Below are positions 1 to 8,681 of a stretch of DNA of 64,000 bases, one piece after another. How positions within the stretch are numbered: position 1 is the first letter of the stretch; each line of letters opens with the position of its first letter. The translations under genes were made by a program, and so were the position numbers. The notes beneath the pieces were generated by a model. It ran no database searches and was not told the DNA's origin. It saw only the letters and a program-made list of their open reading frames with translations. The stretch is from Pelagomonas calceolata (taxonomy: Eukaryota > Sar > Pelagophyceae > Pelagomonadales > Pelagomonadaceae), in assembly GCA_918797485.1 (NCBI GenBank), contig CAKKNE010000002.1, forward strand, positions 5,546,501 through 5,610,500, given 5' to 3'.

Positions 1-1893
1 CGACTAGAAGAACGTTGTAGAGCTCTAGAACAGCAGAATTCGCAGCAGGGCCAGTCCTTGGTGAGTTTGCGGGGCGACGTCGCCAAGATCACGGATAGTG
101 AACGGGCGAAGCGCGATGATCTTGAAAAGGAGATCGCGCGCTTGACCGAGGCCGCGTCGAAATTGCAGAAAAAATGTGATGATACTGAAAAAAGACGGGA
201 GGACGTCGCCGCGGAGCTGAGCGAGGCGCTGGCGAGCGGTGGCGGCGGCGGTGGTGGTGGTGGTGGTGGCGAGGACGCTGAACAGTACAAACGCGAGGCC
301 GCTTCCGCAAAAAAGAAGCTAGATGCTGTGGTCGAAAGGTACAATACGATGAAGAAGAAGGCCAAAGCTTCATTAGATGAGGCCAAGGCCGAGATCGCTT
401 CCCTGAAGAAACAGCCTGTTGTCAAAGAGGACTCGGAGGCCTTGGAGCAGGCGCAATCGAAGCTCAAGGCAGTTGTGGAGCGCTACAACGAGCTCAAGAA
501 GAAGTCCTCTGCTGCGATCAAGGACCTGAAGGCGAGCCACGCCGCTCAAATGAAGGAGGCCGCGTCCTCAAACGCGTCGGCCGACGAGTTGGCCAAGGTC
601 ACCGCCGAGCGCGACGCGCTGCTCGAGAAAGGTAGTAGTGATGCATCCGCGGAGCTCGCCTCGACGAAGCGCAAGCTCGATGCCGTCGTCGAGCGCTACA
701 AGCAGCACAAGGCCCAGGGCAAGGCGGCCATCGAGGAGCTCCAAAGGCGCCTCAAGGAGGCGGGCGCCGCGCCGGCCGCCGCGGCGCCGGAGGGCGCGGC
801 GGGCGGGGACAAGGAGAAGGAAAAGGCCCTGCGCAAGCAGGTCATGGAGCTGCGGAGGGAGCTCGCCAAGGCGAAAAGGGACGCGCGCGCCGCGACGCGC
901 GCCGCGGCGTCCGGCTCCCAGGACGGCGAGGCGCCCGCGCCGCCGGCGCCCGACGCTGCGGTCAGCGCGGAGCTCGAAGAGGCCAAAGCAAAAGCCGAGG
1001 CGGAGCTAGAAGAGGCCAAGGCCGCGCTCGAGGCCGAAAAGAACAAAACAAAGGCCGCCGAGCAAAAACTCGCCGGCTTCGAGCAACGCGGGAAAGCCGC
1101 GGCCAAGCGAGCTAAAGACGCCCAGGCTCTACTGGACAAGGCTTCTGAACGCGAAAAGATTTTAGTACAACAGGAGGACGCCGCGCGCGCCGCGGCGGCC
1201 GCGGCGGATGCATTAAGGGCCGACGTTGACCGGCGCGCCGCGGACGGGTCGTTATTAGCTGCATTAAGGGCGGACGCGGCGCAAGCTCGACGCGAGGCTT
1301 CGGAGGAACGAGCAAGGGGCGAGGCCAAGCTCGAGGCTGCGGCCAAGGACGCGGCCGCTACTTTGGATAGGTATCGAGCGCGGTCAGCGGCCGCTTTGAG
1401 GAGGGCGGGCGCCCAGTCCATTGATCGAGGAGCGAAAGCGGCAGATTTAGAAGCGCAGTTGGAAGAGCTTCGGGCGGACGCGGCCCACGCGGCCAAAGAA
1501 AGGGACATGGCGCGCGACGACGCCGCGGCCGCACGGCGCGAGGCCGAGGACGAACGGGAGCGTGCTACATCTTTTCAGGCACGCATGGAAGAGTTCGGCC
1601 GCACGGCGGAGTCGGCCGACGCCGCGGCGCGCGACGCCGGCGCGGAGGCCGAGGGAGCGGTCCAGGCGGCCTTCGCGGCGCGCGACAGCGCGCTGGCCGA
1701 GGCGGCGAACGCGCGCGCGCGCGCGGTCATGCTGGACGAGCAGCTGCGGGATCTGAGACAGCAGGTCGAGCGGGGCGACCCCTTCGTGCTCGTGGACGGC
1801 GACGACGACGACTTCGTGTCGCTCGGGCGCGACGACGGCGTGCGGCTGGACCTCGAGGCGCTGCGGGCCGCGCCGTCGTTCGCGACCGCTTAA
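1..1893 (+). CDS. Coiled-coil protein, 5' end outside window
   Basis: The frame is open from base 1 to the TAA at 1891-1893, so this is the C-terminal part of a longer protein (about 630 residues visible). Composition is almost wholly Ala/Glu/Lys/Arg heptads, predicted to be a long coiled coil. A pure glycine run (about 11 Gly, bases 238-270) interrupts it. A unit of the form K-L-x-A-V-V-E-R-Y-x-x-x-K followed by Lys/Ala-rich helix occurs three times (near 315-375, 457-525 and 667-735), suggesting internal duplication. The tail is acidic (GDDDDDFV) and not coiled. No catalytic motif is seen. It could be a golgin-, myosin-tail- or kinesin-tail-like scaffold; the family cannot be fixed without the N-terminus. 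The next gene is on the same strand, 327 bp downstream. Confidence 0.85.
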   Translation, partial: RLEERCRALEQQNSQQGQSLVSLRGDVAKITDSERAKRDDLEKEIARLTEAASKLQKKCDDTEKRREDVAAELSEALASGGGGGGGGGGGEDAEQYKREAASAKKKLDAVVERYNTMKKKAKASLDEAKAEIASLKKQPVVKEDSEALEQAQSKLKAVVERYNELKKKSSAAIKDLKASHAAQMKEAASSNASADELAKVTAERDALLEKGSSDASAELASTKRKLDAVVERYKQHKAQGKAAIEELQRRLKEAGAAPAAAAPEGAAGGDKEKEKALRKQVMELRRELAKAKRDARAATRAAASGSQDGEAPAPPAPDAAVSAELEEAKAKAEAELEEAKAALEAEKNKTKAAEQKLAGFEQRGKAAAKRAKDAQALLDKASEREKILVQQEDAARAAAAAADALRADVDRRAADGSLLAALRADAAQARREASEERARGEAKLEAAAKDAAATLDRYRARSAAALRRAGAQSIDRGAKAADLEAQLEELRADAAHAAKERDMARDDAAAARREAEDERERATSFQARMEEFGRTAESADAAARDAGAEAEGAVQAAFAARDSALAEAANARARAVMLDEQLRDLRQQVERGDPFVLVDGDDDDFVSLGRDDGVRLDLEALRAAPSFATA

Positions 1894-2220
1894 CTTCCTC
1901 TCTTGTGAGTTCTTTTAGTGCTTCGGGACGCGTTTTTGCTGGCTAGTGTCTTACAGCGCTAGCGTGGCGCGCGGTGCGAGCCCCCGAGAGCTTGGAGCAA
2001 AGGAGCTACAACGCTAGTTGTGCGGTTGTGGCGAGAGGTCAGCATCACACAGCTCGGCCGAAACCGCATCTCTACTCTCGATTCTCGTGCGAGCGCGCAC
2101 GCTTCTTGACATCAATTTCATCGCTCGTGCAGACTGTGCAGCCGCTTGCGAGGCGCCATAACTGCTCTACCGTCGACTGCGCATCGCTCGTGCGGCACCC
2201 GCAGCTATCAACTAGCATAG
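1894..2220. other. Intergenic, promoter of the helicase gene
   Basis: No ORF worth calling. It holds one copy of the promoter palindrome (1942-1963) and otherwise unique sequence. Confidence 0.7.
1942..1963 (+). repeat. Promoter palindrome copy 1
   Basis: GCTAGTGTCTTACA followed directly by GCGCTAGC. Outer arms GCTAG/CTAGC are perfect and the inner TGT-CTT-ACA is also self-complementary. It lies 257 bp upstream of the helicase ATG at 2221. Confidence 0.8.
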
Positions 2221-4278
2221 ATGGACCTCAAGGCCAAGGTCCGCGACCGCCGCCGCGCCAAGGCTAAGGCTAAGGCCAAGGCCAAGCCGAAGCCTGAGAA
2301 GCGCCGCCAGGAGGACGCGGCGGGCAAGCCCAAAAAGGCGGCGAAGCGCCGCCGCGAGGACGCACTGAGCAAGCCAAAAAAGACCGGCGACGACGAAGCG
2401 GAGGCGCCGCGCGCGGGCCGCGTGGTAGCCAGGCCCGCGTGGGACGCGGGCGCCTGGGCGCCGGTGGCCGTGCCGGACGAGTTCTGGACGGGTGTTGATG
2501 ATGCGGCCTGCCTGTCGCTCGAGGAGCTGCCGGGGAGCAGCTACACGGCGCTGCGGAGCGGCCAAAACGTGGAAGAGACCGTGGTCGAAGAAGACGAGGA
2601 ACCGACGCCACGAGCAGCAATGGACGTGACGCCCGACGTCGGCGCGGACCAAATCGAGGCGATCCGCGCGACGTGGTGCGAGGGCCCCCTTTCTCTGAGG
2701 GACGAGCTGCTGGCGTCGCTCTCGCGAATGGCCTTCGCCACCCCAACGCCCTGCCAGGCGGCCTGCATTCCGAAGATCCTGCGGGGCAAAGATGTGGTCT
2801 GCGCGGCCCAGACGGGCTCGGGAAAAACATTAGCGTTCGCCTTGCCGGCGCTCCACGACGCCCTCGCCAATAGTGATGGAGTGCGGTCGTTGGTGCTGGC
2901 GCCGACGCGAGAGCTCGCCCGGCAGATCGCGCAGCATTGTGTGAATGCTTTACCTCGCTCCGTCGACGCGAAGCGCCTCGTGTGTTGCATTGTGGGTGGT
3001 TTAGCCGAGCAGAAGCAGGAGCGGCAACTCGCACTGGCACCTTCTATAGTAGTAGCGACGCCCGGGCGCGCGCGCGAGCTCATCGAGGACGGCAAGGCGT
3101 CGACAGTTGCGAAGGCGTTGGAAGAGAGGACGCTGCGGTTCCTGATCCTCGACGAGGCCGACCGGCTGCTGGCGCCGGGGGCGTTTGCGGACTTCACTCT
3201 ATTAACAAAGAGGTACCTCGTGGACCACGCCGAGCGCCCGCGTAAAAGGTGGCAAACACTTGTGTTCTCCGCAACACTAGCTTGCGGCTCCACTCAGCCA
3301 CGCGACAAGAAGCGGAAGCGCCAGACCGACGCGGATCCTCGAGCACTCCTCAAGGCCGTCGAGCCGCTGCGGAGCCCGACGCGCAAACTGGAAGTTGTTG
3401 ATTTGACGTCATCGAGTAAGAAGGAGGAAGAAGACGACGACGAGGAGGAGAACGTGGCGCTGCCGTCCACATTAACGCTCGAGGCCGTGCGCGTCGTCGA
3501 CGCCGCGAAGCTCGCGACGTGCTACGCGCTGCTGCGGGGCGGTTCATCAAAGGGGAAAACGGTCGTTTTTACTAACGCCATTTCGTCGGTGAAAACTGTG
3601 GCTTCCGCGCTCCAGAAATTGCAGATCCCGCGCGTGCACCCATTGCATGCCGCTTTGCAACAACGCCAGCGGTTGAAAGCTCTCGACGCCTTCGAGAAGA
3701 ATGACGACGCGGTGCTCGTCGCGACGGACGTCGCCGCGCGCGGGCTGGACGTCGCCGGCGTGTCCCTCGTCATTCATTACGATGTGGCCCCAACAATGAA
3801 GCTGTTCGTCCACCGCGCCGGCAGAACGGCGCGCGCGGGCCGGGAGGGGCGGAGCGTGTCGCTGGTGGGGCCGCGCGACGCGGCGCGCCACGAGAGCATC
3901 GAGGCGGCACTCGGCGCGCCGTTCGTTGACAGGAAGATCGACGCGCGCGTCGTCGCGGAGGCCGCGGACCGGGCGCGGCTCGCCAAGAAGCTCGCCGACG
4001 CCGAGCGCCACGCGGCGCGCGACCGTTCAAGTCGCGATTGGGCGCGGCGCGCGGCCGACGCCGCGGACCTCGTGCTCGACGACGACGCGGCTGTTGAAGC
4101 GGGCGGGTCTTCGCAGCGGGACCTCGACGCGATGATAGAAGAGGCCGGCGCCTCGCGGCCGCAGGGGCGCATGGCTGTTGTTAACGCGGACACGCTGCGC
4201 ATGCTCGCCGAGGAGCGAGCGCGCGGCGACAACTGTCCGCGGCCACGCGACAAAAAGAGGCGTAAAAAGCGTAAGTAG
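2221..4278 (+). CDS. DEAD-box ATP-dependent RNA helicase, DDX24/Mak5-like
   Basis: 685 residues. A lysine/alanine-rich basic N-terminus (nucleolar-type signal, residues 1-60) precedes a complete helicase core: Q-motif region with CQAACIP at 178-184, Walker A AQTGSGKT 196-203, PTRELA 228-233, TPGR 280-283, DEAD 311-314 and SAT 350-352; then, in RecA-2, a VATDVAARGLD block and HRAGRTARAG. The DEAD-to-SAT spacing with a charged insert just after SAT, and the basic C-terminus (DKKRRKKRK), fit the Mak5/DDX24 group that acts in large-subunit ribosome assembly. The family role is established knowledge; the subgroup is inferred from the insert. Its stop lies 4 bp from the stop of the convergent methyltransferase gene. 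Confidence 0.9.
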   Translation: MDLKAKVRDRRRAKAKAKAKAKPKPEKRRQEDAAGKPKKAAKRRREDALSKPKKTGDDEAEAPRAGRVVARPAWDAGAWAPVAVPDEFWTGVDDAACLSLEELPGSSYTALRSGQNVEETVVEEDEEPTPRAAMDVTPDVGADQIEAIRATWCEGPLSLRDELLASLSRMAFATPTPCQAACIPKILRGKDVVCAAQTGSGKTLAFALPALHDALANSDGVRSLVLAPTRELARQIAQHCVNALPRSVDAKRLVCCIVGGLAEQKQERQLALAPSIVVATPGRARELIEDGKASTVAKALEERTLRFLILDEADRLLAPGAFADFTLLTKRYLVDHAERPRKRWQTLVFSATLACGSTQPRDKKRKRQTDADPRALLKAVEPLRSPTRKLEVVDLTSSSKKEEEDDDEEENVALPSTLTLEAVRVVDAAKLATCYALLRGGSSKGKTVVFTNAISSVKTVASALQKLQIPRVHPLHAALQQRQRLKALDAFEKNDDAVLVATDVAARGLDVAGVSLVIHYDVAPTMKLFVHRAGRTARAGREGRSVSLVGPRDAARHESIEAALGAPFVDRKIDARVVAEAADRARLAKKLADAERHAARDRSSRDWARRAADAADLVLDDDAAVEAGGSSQRDLDAMIEEAGASRPQGRMAVVNADTLRMLAEERARGDNCPRPRDKKRRKKRK

Positions 4279-4282
4279 TTTA

Positions 4283-5624
4283 CTATGCTGGCATCCGTCC
4301 GCGCCGCGCGAGGCCGTCCCAGAGCGGCGCCGTCGGCACGTCGTGCTCGGCGAAGATGAACGCGTTCTGGAAACCCCCCTCGGTCTGCACCTGTGTGGAA
4401 ATCAAAACTTCACGACGCGACGCATTGGTTGATTTCCACGCAGGTCTCCACCGTGATGTTCTCCAGTCTTCTGACGCCGTCGCCGCGCAGCTTCGCCCCC
4501 CGCTCGAGGTTCCGCGCCCACCTTTCGAACTTCCCGCGGATCAAATGGCGCGGTGGGCCCTTCCAGACGTTACCCTTGAAGCGCCCGTTCGAGCAGACCT
4601 CCTTCGAATCGAAAGAATGGTCGCCGACGACAAACACCTCGTCGCGCTTCGAGTGGACCAGCCCCGGCAGGCAGCAGGGCTTCAGGACTAAGAAAGAGCA
4701 CTTCTCGTGCGAGTTGAACAAATCCAACGCCTTGAGCGACAGCGTCCCGCAGAGGTGCACCGCGAGGACCACGATGTCCCCGGGCGCCTCGTCCAAAATA
4801 CGGCGCTTCATGCCGCGCACGGAGGACTTGCATTTTAGATCCTGCTTCGAGGTCGTTAATGTAATGGGCCAGTCCTCGTAGTAGTCGTAGATATGATCCC
4901 AGTTGATCTGGTGCGGCAGGGGCTCGTCCTGGCCGTTCAGCGGCCAGGCCTTGTCCACGAGCACGATCCTCGACACCTTGTCCTTCGGCAACAGCTCACT
5001 CAGCAGCATCGCGAGGTAGCCCTTGCCCGAGCACAGGTCCACGACCGTGACCGGTGTTGTGTGAGCGTCCACGTAGTCCCTACAGGCCGCCACGACCGGC
5101 GCGCACTCGATCAACTCCTTGACGACCTTGTCCTTCATTAATCTATTCCAGAGCTTCGGGTTGCCCCGGTAGCGCCGCCGCCACCGCACGACGGCCGCGG
5201 CGCTATCCAAGTAGGTTTGGCCGTAGGCGGCCTGGTTCGGCGCCCCGCGTAATGCCTTGTCGAGCCAGTCCGCGAAGGCCGCCTCGCCGTCCAAGTCGGG
5301 CCCGGCGGCGCCGGTCCGCGTCGTCGCCCAGCCGTCGCCCGGGAGCTCTTCTTGGGGTGCCGCAGTGCGCGTGCCGGCGGTCTCCGCCGCGAGCGCTGTT
5401 TGCGGTGCCGCAGCTGTACGCGTGCCGGCGGGCTCCGCCGCGAGCGCCGGCTTTGGTACCTTATTCGTGCGCGGGGACACGAAGGCGCCGACGACGGAGG
5501 TCCAAGCACTGAGCAGCCAGCTCCGGAGTTTCATGAGCATCTGCGGTTGCACTCGCTGCGGCTGCAACTCGGTCGATAAATGCTTGCAAAAATACCTTGT
5601 TACTGCGAAGTGCAAGCGCAGCAC
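4283..5624 (-). CDS. SAM-dependent methyltransferase, METTL25/Methyltransf_32-like, two exons
   Basis: Proposed exons are complement 4452-5624 and 4283-4390, joined across a 61-bp introner intron (4391-4451). SAM-binding motif I is visible as VVDLCSGKGYLA, and a second conserved block reads AVHLCG then LKPCC, as in METTL25-like and Trm13-like enzymes. Unspliced, the frame stops inside the intron after VETCVEINQ. Spliced (ACG to GTG), it continues for 35 residues and ends at a TAG 4 bp from the helicase stop, restoring the usual tight convergent layout. The first ATG is used; Met-29 (MLMKLRSW, ATG at 5540) is an alternative that would give a hydrophobic leader. Substrate (rRNA, tRNA or protein) is not known. 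Confidence 0.8.
4392..4442 (-). mobile_element. Introner (short TIR element) forming an intron
   Basis: A 51-bp element with inverted ends TGTGTGGAAATCAA and, complemented, TGCGTGGAAATCAA. It is flanked by direct repeats GGTCTGCACC (4382-4391) and GGTCTCCACC (4443-4452), 9 of 10 identical, taken as the target-site duplication. On the gene (minus) strand, the donor GT comes from the duplicated target (G^GTGGAG). The acceptor AG is formed by the element's last A plus the first G of the other target copy (CACAG^GTGCAG), so the element and one target copy are removed together. Confidence 0.82.
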
Positions 5625-5664
5625 GCACGATTAGCTCTATGGCAGCTGCAGCAGCCTCAGCTTT

Positions 5665-5688
5665 GCTAGTGTGTTACATGCCGCTAGC
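5665..5688 (+). repeat. Promoter palindrome copy 2
   Basis: GCTAGTGTGTTACA-T followed by GCCGCTAGC. It lies in the divergent promoter between the methyltransferase (start 5624 or 5540) and the small gene at 5786. Confidence 0.78.
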
Positions 5689-5785
5689 TGCGATTATTTT
5701 TCGACACACACGCTGGCTGTATAGCTCTATTACCGCGATCAATCTAGGATACGGTCGCTACCGCAGCGCACCAGCAAGCCTAAAC

Positions 5786-6319
5786 ATGTTTGAGGACTCA
5801 GAGAGCGAGAGCGAGGCCGAGGCGCCACCAAAGGAACCGGAGCCCGTGAAGCCGGCGCCCCGCAAGCGCAGCAGAGCGCCGCCGCCGGACGACGACAGCG
5901 ACAGCGACGAGGACCGCAGGCGGCCCGTGGGCCCCGGCTTTAGAAGGGACGAGTGGCGCGCGGACGCGCTCGCCCGGAGCGGCGCGGGCGACTTCGGGCA
6001 AGCCGGCTCCTTCGTGGACCGCATGGCCGCGTCCTTCCAGGCGCCGCGTCTCGTCGGCCCGGCCGACGAGGACGCCGCGCCGCGCCGCGTGGCGGCGCGC
6101 GCGCCGTCGCACTGGACGCGCGAGAGCGCGAACGCCGCGAAAGTCCGCGCGGAGCTCCTGCGCGCGAACCCGTCGTCGGGCCGCGACGGCCGCGCGGCCT
6201 ACGAGCGGCCGTCGATGCACGGCCGCGAGATGGTCATTTCCGTCGGGCCCTCGTCTTTGCCGTCGACGTGCCGCGTGACGCGGTCGCGGATCCCCTCGGC
6301 GAACGTCAAGTGGTCTTAA
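5786..6319 (+). CDS. Hypothetical acidic/Arg-rich protein
   Basis: 177 residues starting at ATG 5786; the frame is open further upstream to 5597, but that part covers the palindrome and lacks coding character. The N-terminus is acidic with Ser/Glu runs (DSESESEAEA), then Pro-Glu and a basic patch (RKRSR), then a second acid cluster (DDDSDSDED). The C-terminal half has possibly folded stretches (RRDEWRADALARSG, FVDRMAASFQ). The layout resembles a nuclear or RNA-processing accessory protein, but no family was recognised. Its TAA overlaps the stop of the convergent gene by 3 bp within a palindromic TTAA. Confidence 0.7.
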   Translation: MFEDSESESEAEAPPKEPEPVKPAPRKRSRAPPPDDDSDSDEDRRRPVGPGFRRDEWRADALARSGAGDFGQAGSFVDRMAASFQAPRLVGPADEDAAPRRVAARAPSHWTRESANAAKVRAELLRANPSSGRDGRAAYERPSMHGREMVISVGPSSLPSTCRVTRSRIPSANVKWS

Positions 6320-7116
6320 GTACATACAAAGGCGCAGAGCGCGCGGACGACTCCTGCTGGGGGCGCTGCCGCGTCGATCCCTGCGTAGACCTCGACCGTC
6401 GCGTCGCCCCAGGACCGGTCGTCGCCTTTCGCGCAGCAGACCAAGGCGCGCCGTGCCCTGAGACTGACGTCCGCGGGCGGCGCGATCAGCGCCACGCGCT
6501 CGCACTCGACCGCACTCACGACGGCCGCGCCGCGCCCGGCGCCCGCCGCGACGACGTCGGCCACGCCCCGCGCACGCACCTCGCGGATCAAGGCGGAGAC
6601 GTCTTCCGGCGCCGCATCATCCGATGACAAAAACAGCCAGAACGCCTCGCGCACGGCCCGGTTCGCCCATGCCGCATCCACACTGCGCTTCGCCGAGTCT
6701 CTGTCGCCGTCGCCGACGTAGACGACGACGCGCCGCGGCGGGTCGACGCGCAGCCAGGGCAGCGACACGCCGAGCCGCTCCTGGACACCACTCGTTTCGC
6801 CGCGCGATCGGCTTTTCGCCGCGCGCCCGTCGACCTTCGATTTGGCGATGGAGAAGGCGGGCGCGAGCCATTCGCCGCAGCCGCACCGCATGCCGGTCCA
6901 CGACCAATGCCCCAGCTTGGCGCCGCATTCGCAGCACAGGCGGCCACCGTCGCCCTGGAGCTGCTGCGTCATCCATTCGAGTGGCTCCTCGAGCACGAAG
7001 CTGCCGCACTCGTCTCCAGTGAGACCGTGGACGACGTCCGTCGCGTCGAAGAGGTGGCGCCGGCAGGCGCCGCAGCGGTAGGCGAGCACTTGTTGTGGTG
7101 CGACCAGTGCCGCCAT
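6316..7116 (-). CDS. YVH1-type zinc-binding domain protein with unassigned C-terminal domain
   Basis: 266 residues from MAALVAPQ. Residues from about 10 to 95 match the C-terminal zinc module of dual-specificity phosphatase 12/Yvh1: CGACRRHLF, then CCECGAKLGHW, then CGCGEWLAPAF and a final K-S-K-V-D. Yvh1 uses this module in 60S ribosome maturation. There is no phosphatase domain and no C(x5)R loop. The remaining roughly 150 residues form an alpha/beta-looking region (VVVYVGDGDRD, FWLFLSS, VVAAGAGRGAA, VALIAPP) that recalls an alpha/beta hydrolase whose nucleophile elbow reads GAGRG rather than GxSxG; this is tentative. A longer start at 7164 is possible but adds a low-complexity leader. Confidence 0.75.
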   Translation of the reverse strand: MAALVAPQQVLAYRCGACRRHLFDATDVVHGLTGDECGSFVLEEPLEWMTQQLQGDGGRLCCECGAKLGHWSWTGMRCGCGEWLAPAFSIAKSKVDGRAAKSRSRGETSGVQERLGVSLPWLRVDPPRRVVVYVGDGDRDSAKRSVDAAWANRAVREAFWLFLSSDDAAPEDVSALIREVRARGVADVVAAGAGRGAAVVSAVECERVALIAPPADVSLRARRALVCCAKGDDRSWGDATVEVYAGIDAAAPPAGVVRALCAFVCT

Positions 7117-7416
7117 TTTCTCTTTTTTTTGCACTGCTGCTCTTGCGGCTGCTGCACGCTGCACGCTGCAGACAGAGGCAGACCGGTGGTTGTGACCGCG
7201 TGCTTGGCCGAAAAGCTACCGCTTCTGGCGGTGCATCAATGGCACGTCACTTTTTGTCTCTCGTTCTTGTCTTTGGGCCAGTAGGCGCCTAAAGGGCGAT
7301 TATATTGTGGCGGCGGCTAGGCTGCCTTCCTAATGCCTTACAGGCTGCTAGCGCGATCTGGGACTTGGCAGCCGAAGCGGGAGGATTGCGAGCCTCCTGT
7401 GCGTTCCTGGGAAGCC
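7117..7416. other. Divergent intergenic region, zinc protein / OMA1
   Basis: A 300-bp shared promoter. It contains a T-run (7123-7130), a CTGCACGCTGCACGCTGCAGAC microrepeat near 7152 and palindrome copy 3. No additional gene. Confidence 0.6.
7329..7352 (+). repeat. Promoter palindrome copy 3
   Basis: CCTAATGCCTTACA followed by GGCTGCTAGC, a diverged copy 64 bp upstream of the chosen OMA1 ATG (7417). The upstream in-frame ATG at 7333 lies inside this repeat, which argues against its use. Confidence 0.7.
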
Positions 7417-8565
7417 ATGCTGCTGAGTCGTGCACGTTTCGCAGCGGTCCGAGCTTCACACAATCGCCTGGCGCAATCCAGGCTGCAGCCTGCTTCCCGC
7501 CTGGCCTCGAGCCAACGCGGATTCCAGGAGTGGGGCACCCTCCGGGAGCGCGCGACGCGCTGGCTCGAGCGCCGCCGGGCCTACCGGCTCGCGTCGAGCC
7601 TCGCGAGCAAGTGGTGGATCCGCCGGCCGCTCCGGGCGGGGCGCTACGTCGTGTTGGGCGGCGTTTTGTTCGCGAGTGGTCGAGAAATCGGCAGCATCGA
7701 GTACGCGAACGACCCGGTGGCGAAAGAAAGGGAGCTCCTCGAGGCTGTCATAAGGAGCGCGGGCGGCGTCCGGGCCTCGGTCGACGGCCTGCACGCCATC
7801 GCCGCGCTCCCTCCCACAAAACGGACGAAGCGCGTCGACGCCCGCGTCCAGCCCGTCGTCGCGCGCTGCGTCGCGGGCGCGCGCGAGCTGGCGCGAAGGC
7901 GGCTCGAGAAGGCCAAGGCGAGCGGCGTGAAGCGTGACATCGACGAAGCCCAGGCGCTCGTCAACAAGATCAGTAGGCCCTGGAAGGCCGTGGTCGTGGG
8001 CACGCCCGACGGGGGGCTGCCCTTCATTAATGCCTGGGTGACGGCCTTGTGCCCGCGCACTGTCTTCGTGACGGAGGCGCTCGTCGAGGAGCTCGACCCG
8101 ACGCCCGACGAATTGGCTTTATGCATCGGCCACGAGCTCGGGCACCTGGTCTGCGGGCACACGGAGGATAGGATTTACTTGAAGGCCATGCTCGCCTACG
8201 CCGAGCTGATTCTGCTGGCGTTCCTCGACCCGACGGGGCTGCTCACATTATTGGGTGCCATGGGTTTTCAGAACACGGCCGAGCTGTTCCTCGCGAAGTA
8301 CTCGCGGGATAACGAGACGGAGGCCGACGCCACTGGGCTGAAGATCGCTGCTTTAGCGTGCTACGACGTCCGGCGCGGCACGCATTTCATGAGGAAGCTC
8401 AGCGAGGCGACGGGTTCGCGGCCGACGTCGTGGTGGGCGACGCACCCGGCGACTGAGGACCGCTACGCCGACCTGCGGAGCAGTTCGCTGGGCGTGCACG
8501 AGAACGTCTACGGGTCGCACTGCACCGCCGTGGGGAAGGCGCTCCAGCGCCTCGTGACTCGGTGA
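7417..8565 (+). CDS. OMA1: Mitochondrial M48-family zinc metalloprotease, OMA1-like
   Basis: 382 residues from MLLSRARFAAVR, an Arg/Ala/Ser-rich amphipathic presequence expected for mitochondria. The zinc protease signature is HELGH at 239-243, with the third ligand in the later NETEADATG block and the conserved THPATEDRYADL near the C-terminus. A hydrophobic segment around 75-88 (GRYVVLGGVLFASG) would anchor it in the inner membrane, as in OMA1. The ORF also has an ATG at 7333, but it falls in the promoter repeat. In known systems OMA1 cleaves OPA1/dynamin-like and other inner-membrane proteins under stress; the specific substrate here is inferred only. Confidence 0.88.
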   Translation: MLLSRARFAAVRASHNRLAQSRLQPASRLASSQRGFQEWGTLRERATRWLERRRAYRLASSLASKWWIRRPLRAGRYVVLGGVLFASGREIGSIEYANDPVAKERELLEAVIRSAGGVRASVDGLHAIAALPPTKRTKRVDARVQPVVARCVAGARELARRRLEKAKASGVKRDIDEAQALVNKISRPWKAVVVGTPDGGLPFINAWVTALCPRTVFVTEALVEELDPTPDELALCIGHELGHLVCGHTEDRIYLKAMLAYAELILLAFLDPTGLLTLLGAMGFQNTAELFLAKYSRDNETEADATGLKIAALACYDVRRGTHFMRKLSEATGSRPTSWWATHPATEDRYADLRSSSLGVHENVYGSHCTAVGKALQRLVTR

Positions 8566-8681
8566 TTTTCTCTTTCGTTCATATAATTTTGCTCCTTCTT
8601 TCTATCTTTGAAGACTCCCGGACCCGTTAACACTACAGAATTTAACCAACCTCGACGCCGTCGACGCGGCTCCGGGGGCGG

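Noticed and set aside
638-1756. Long frames overlapping the coiled-coil gene on both strands
   Set aside because: They are Arg/Pro/Ser-rich shadows typical of GC-rich coding sequence.
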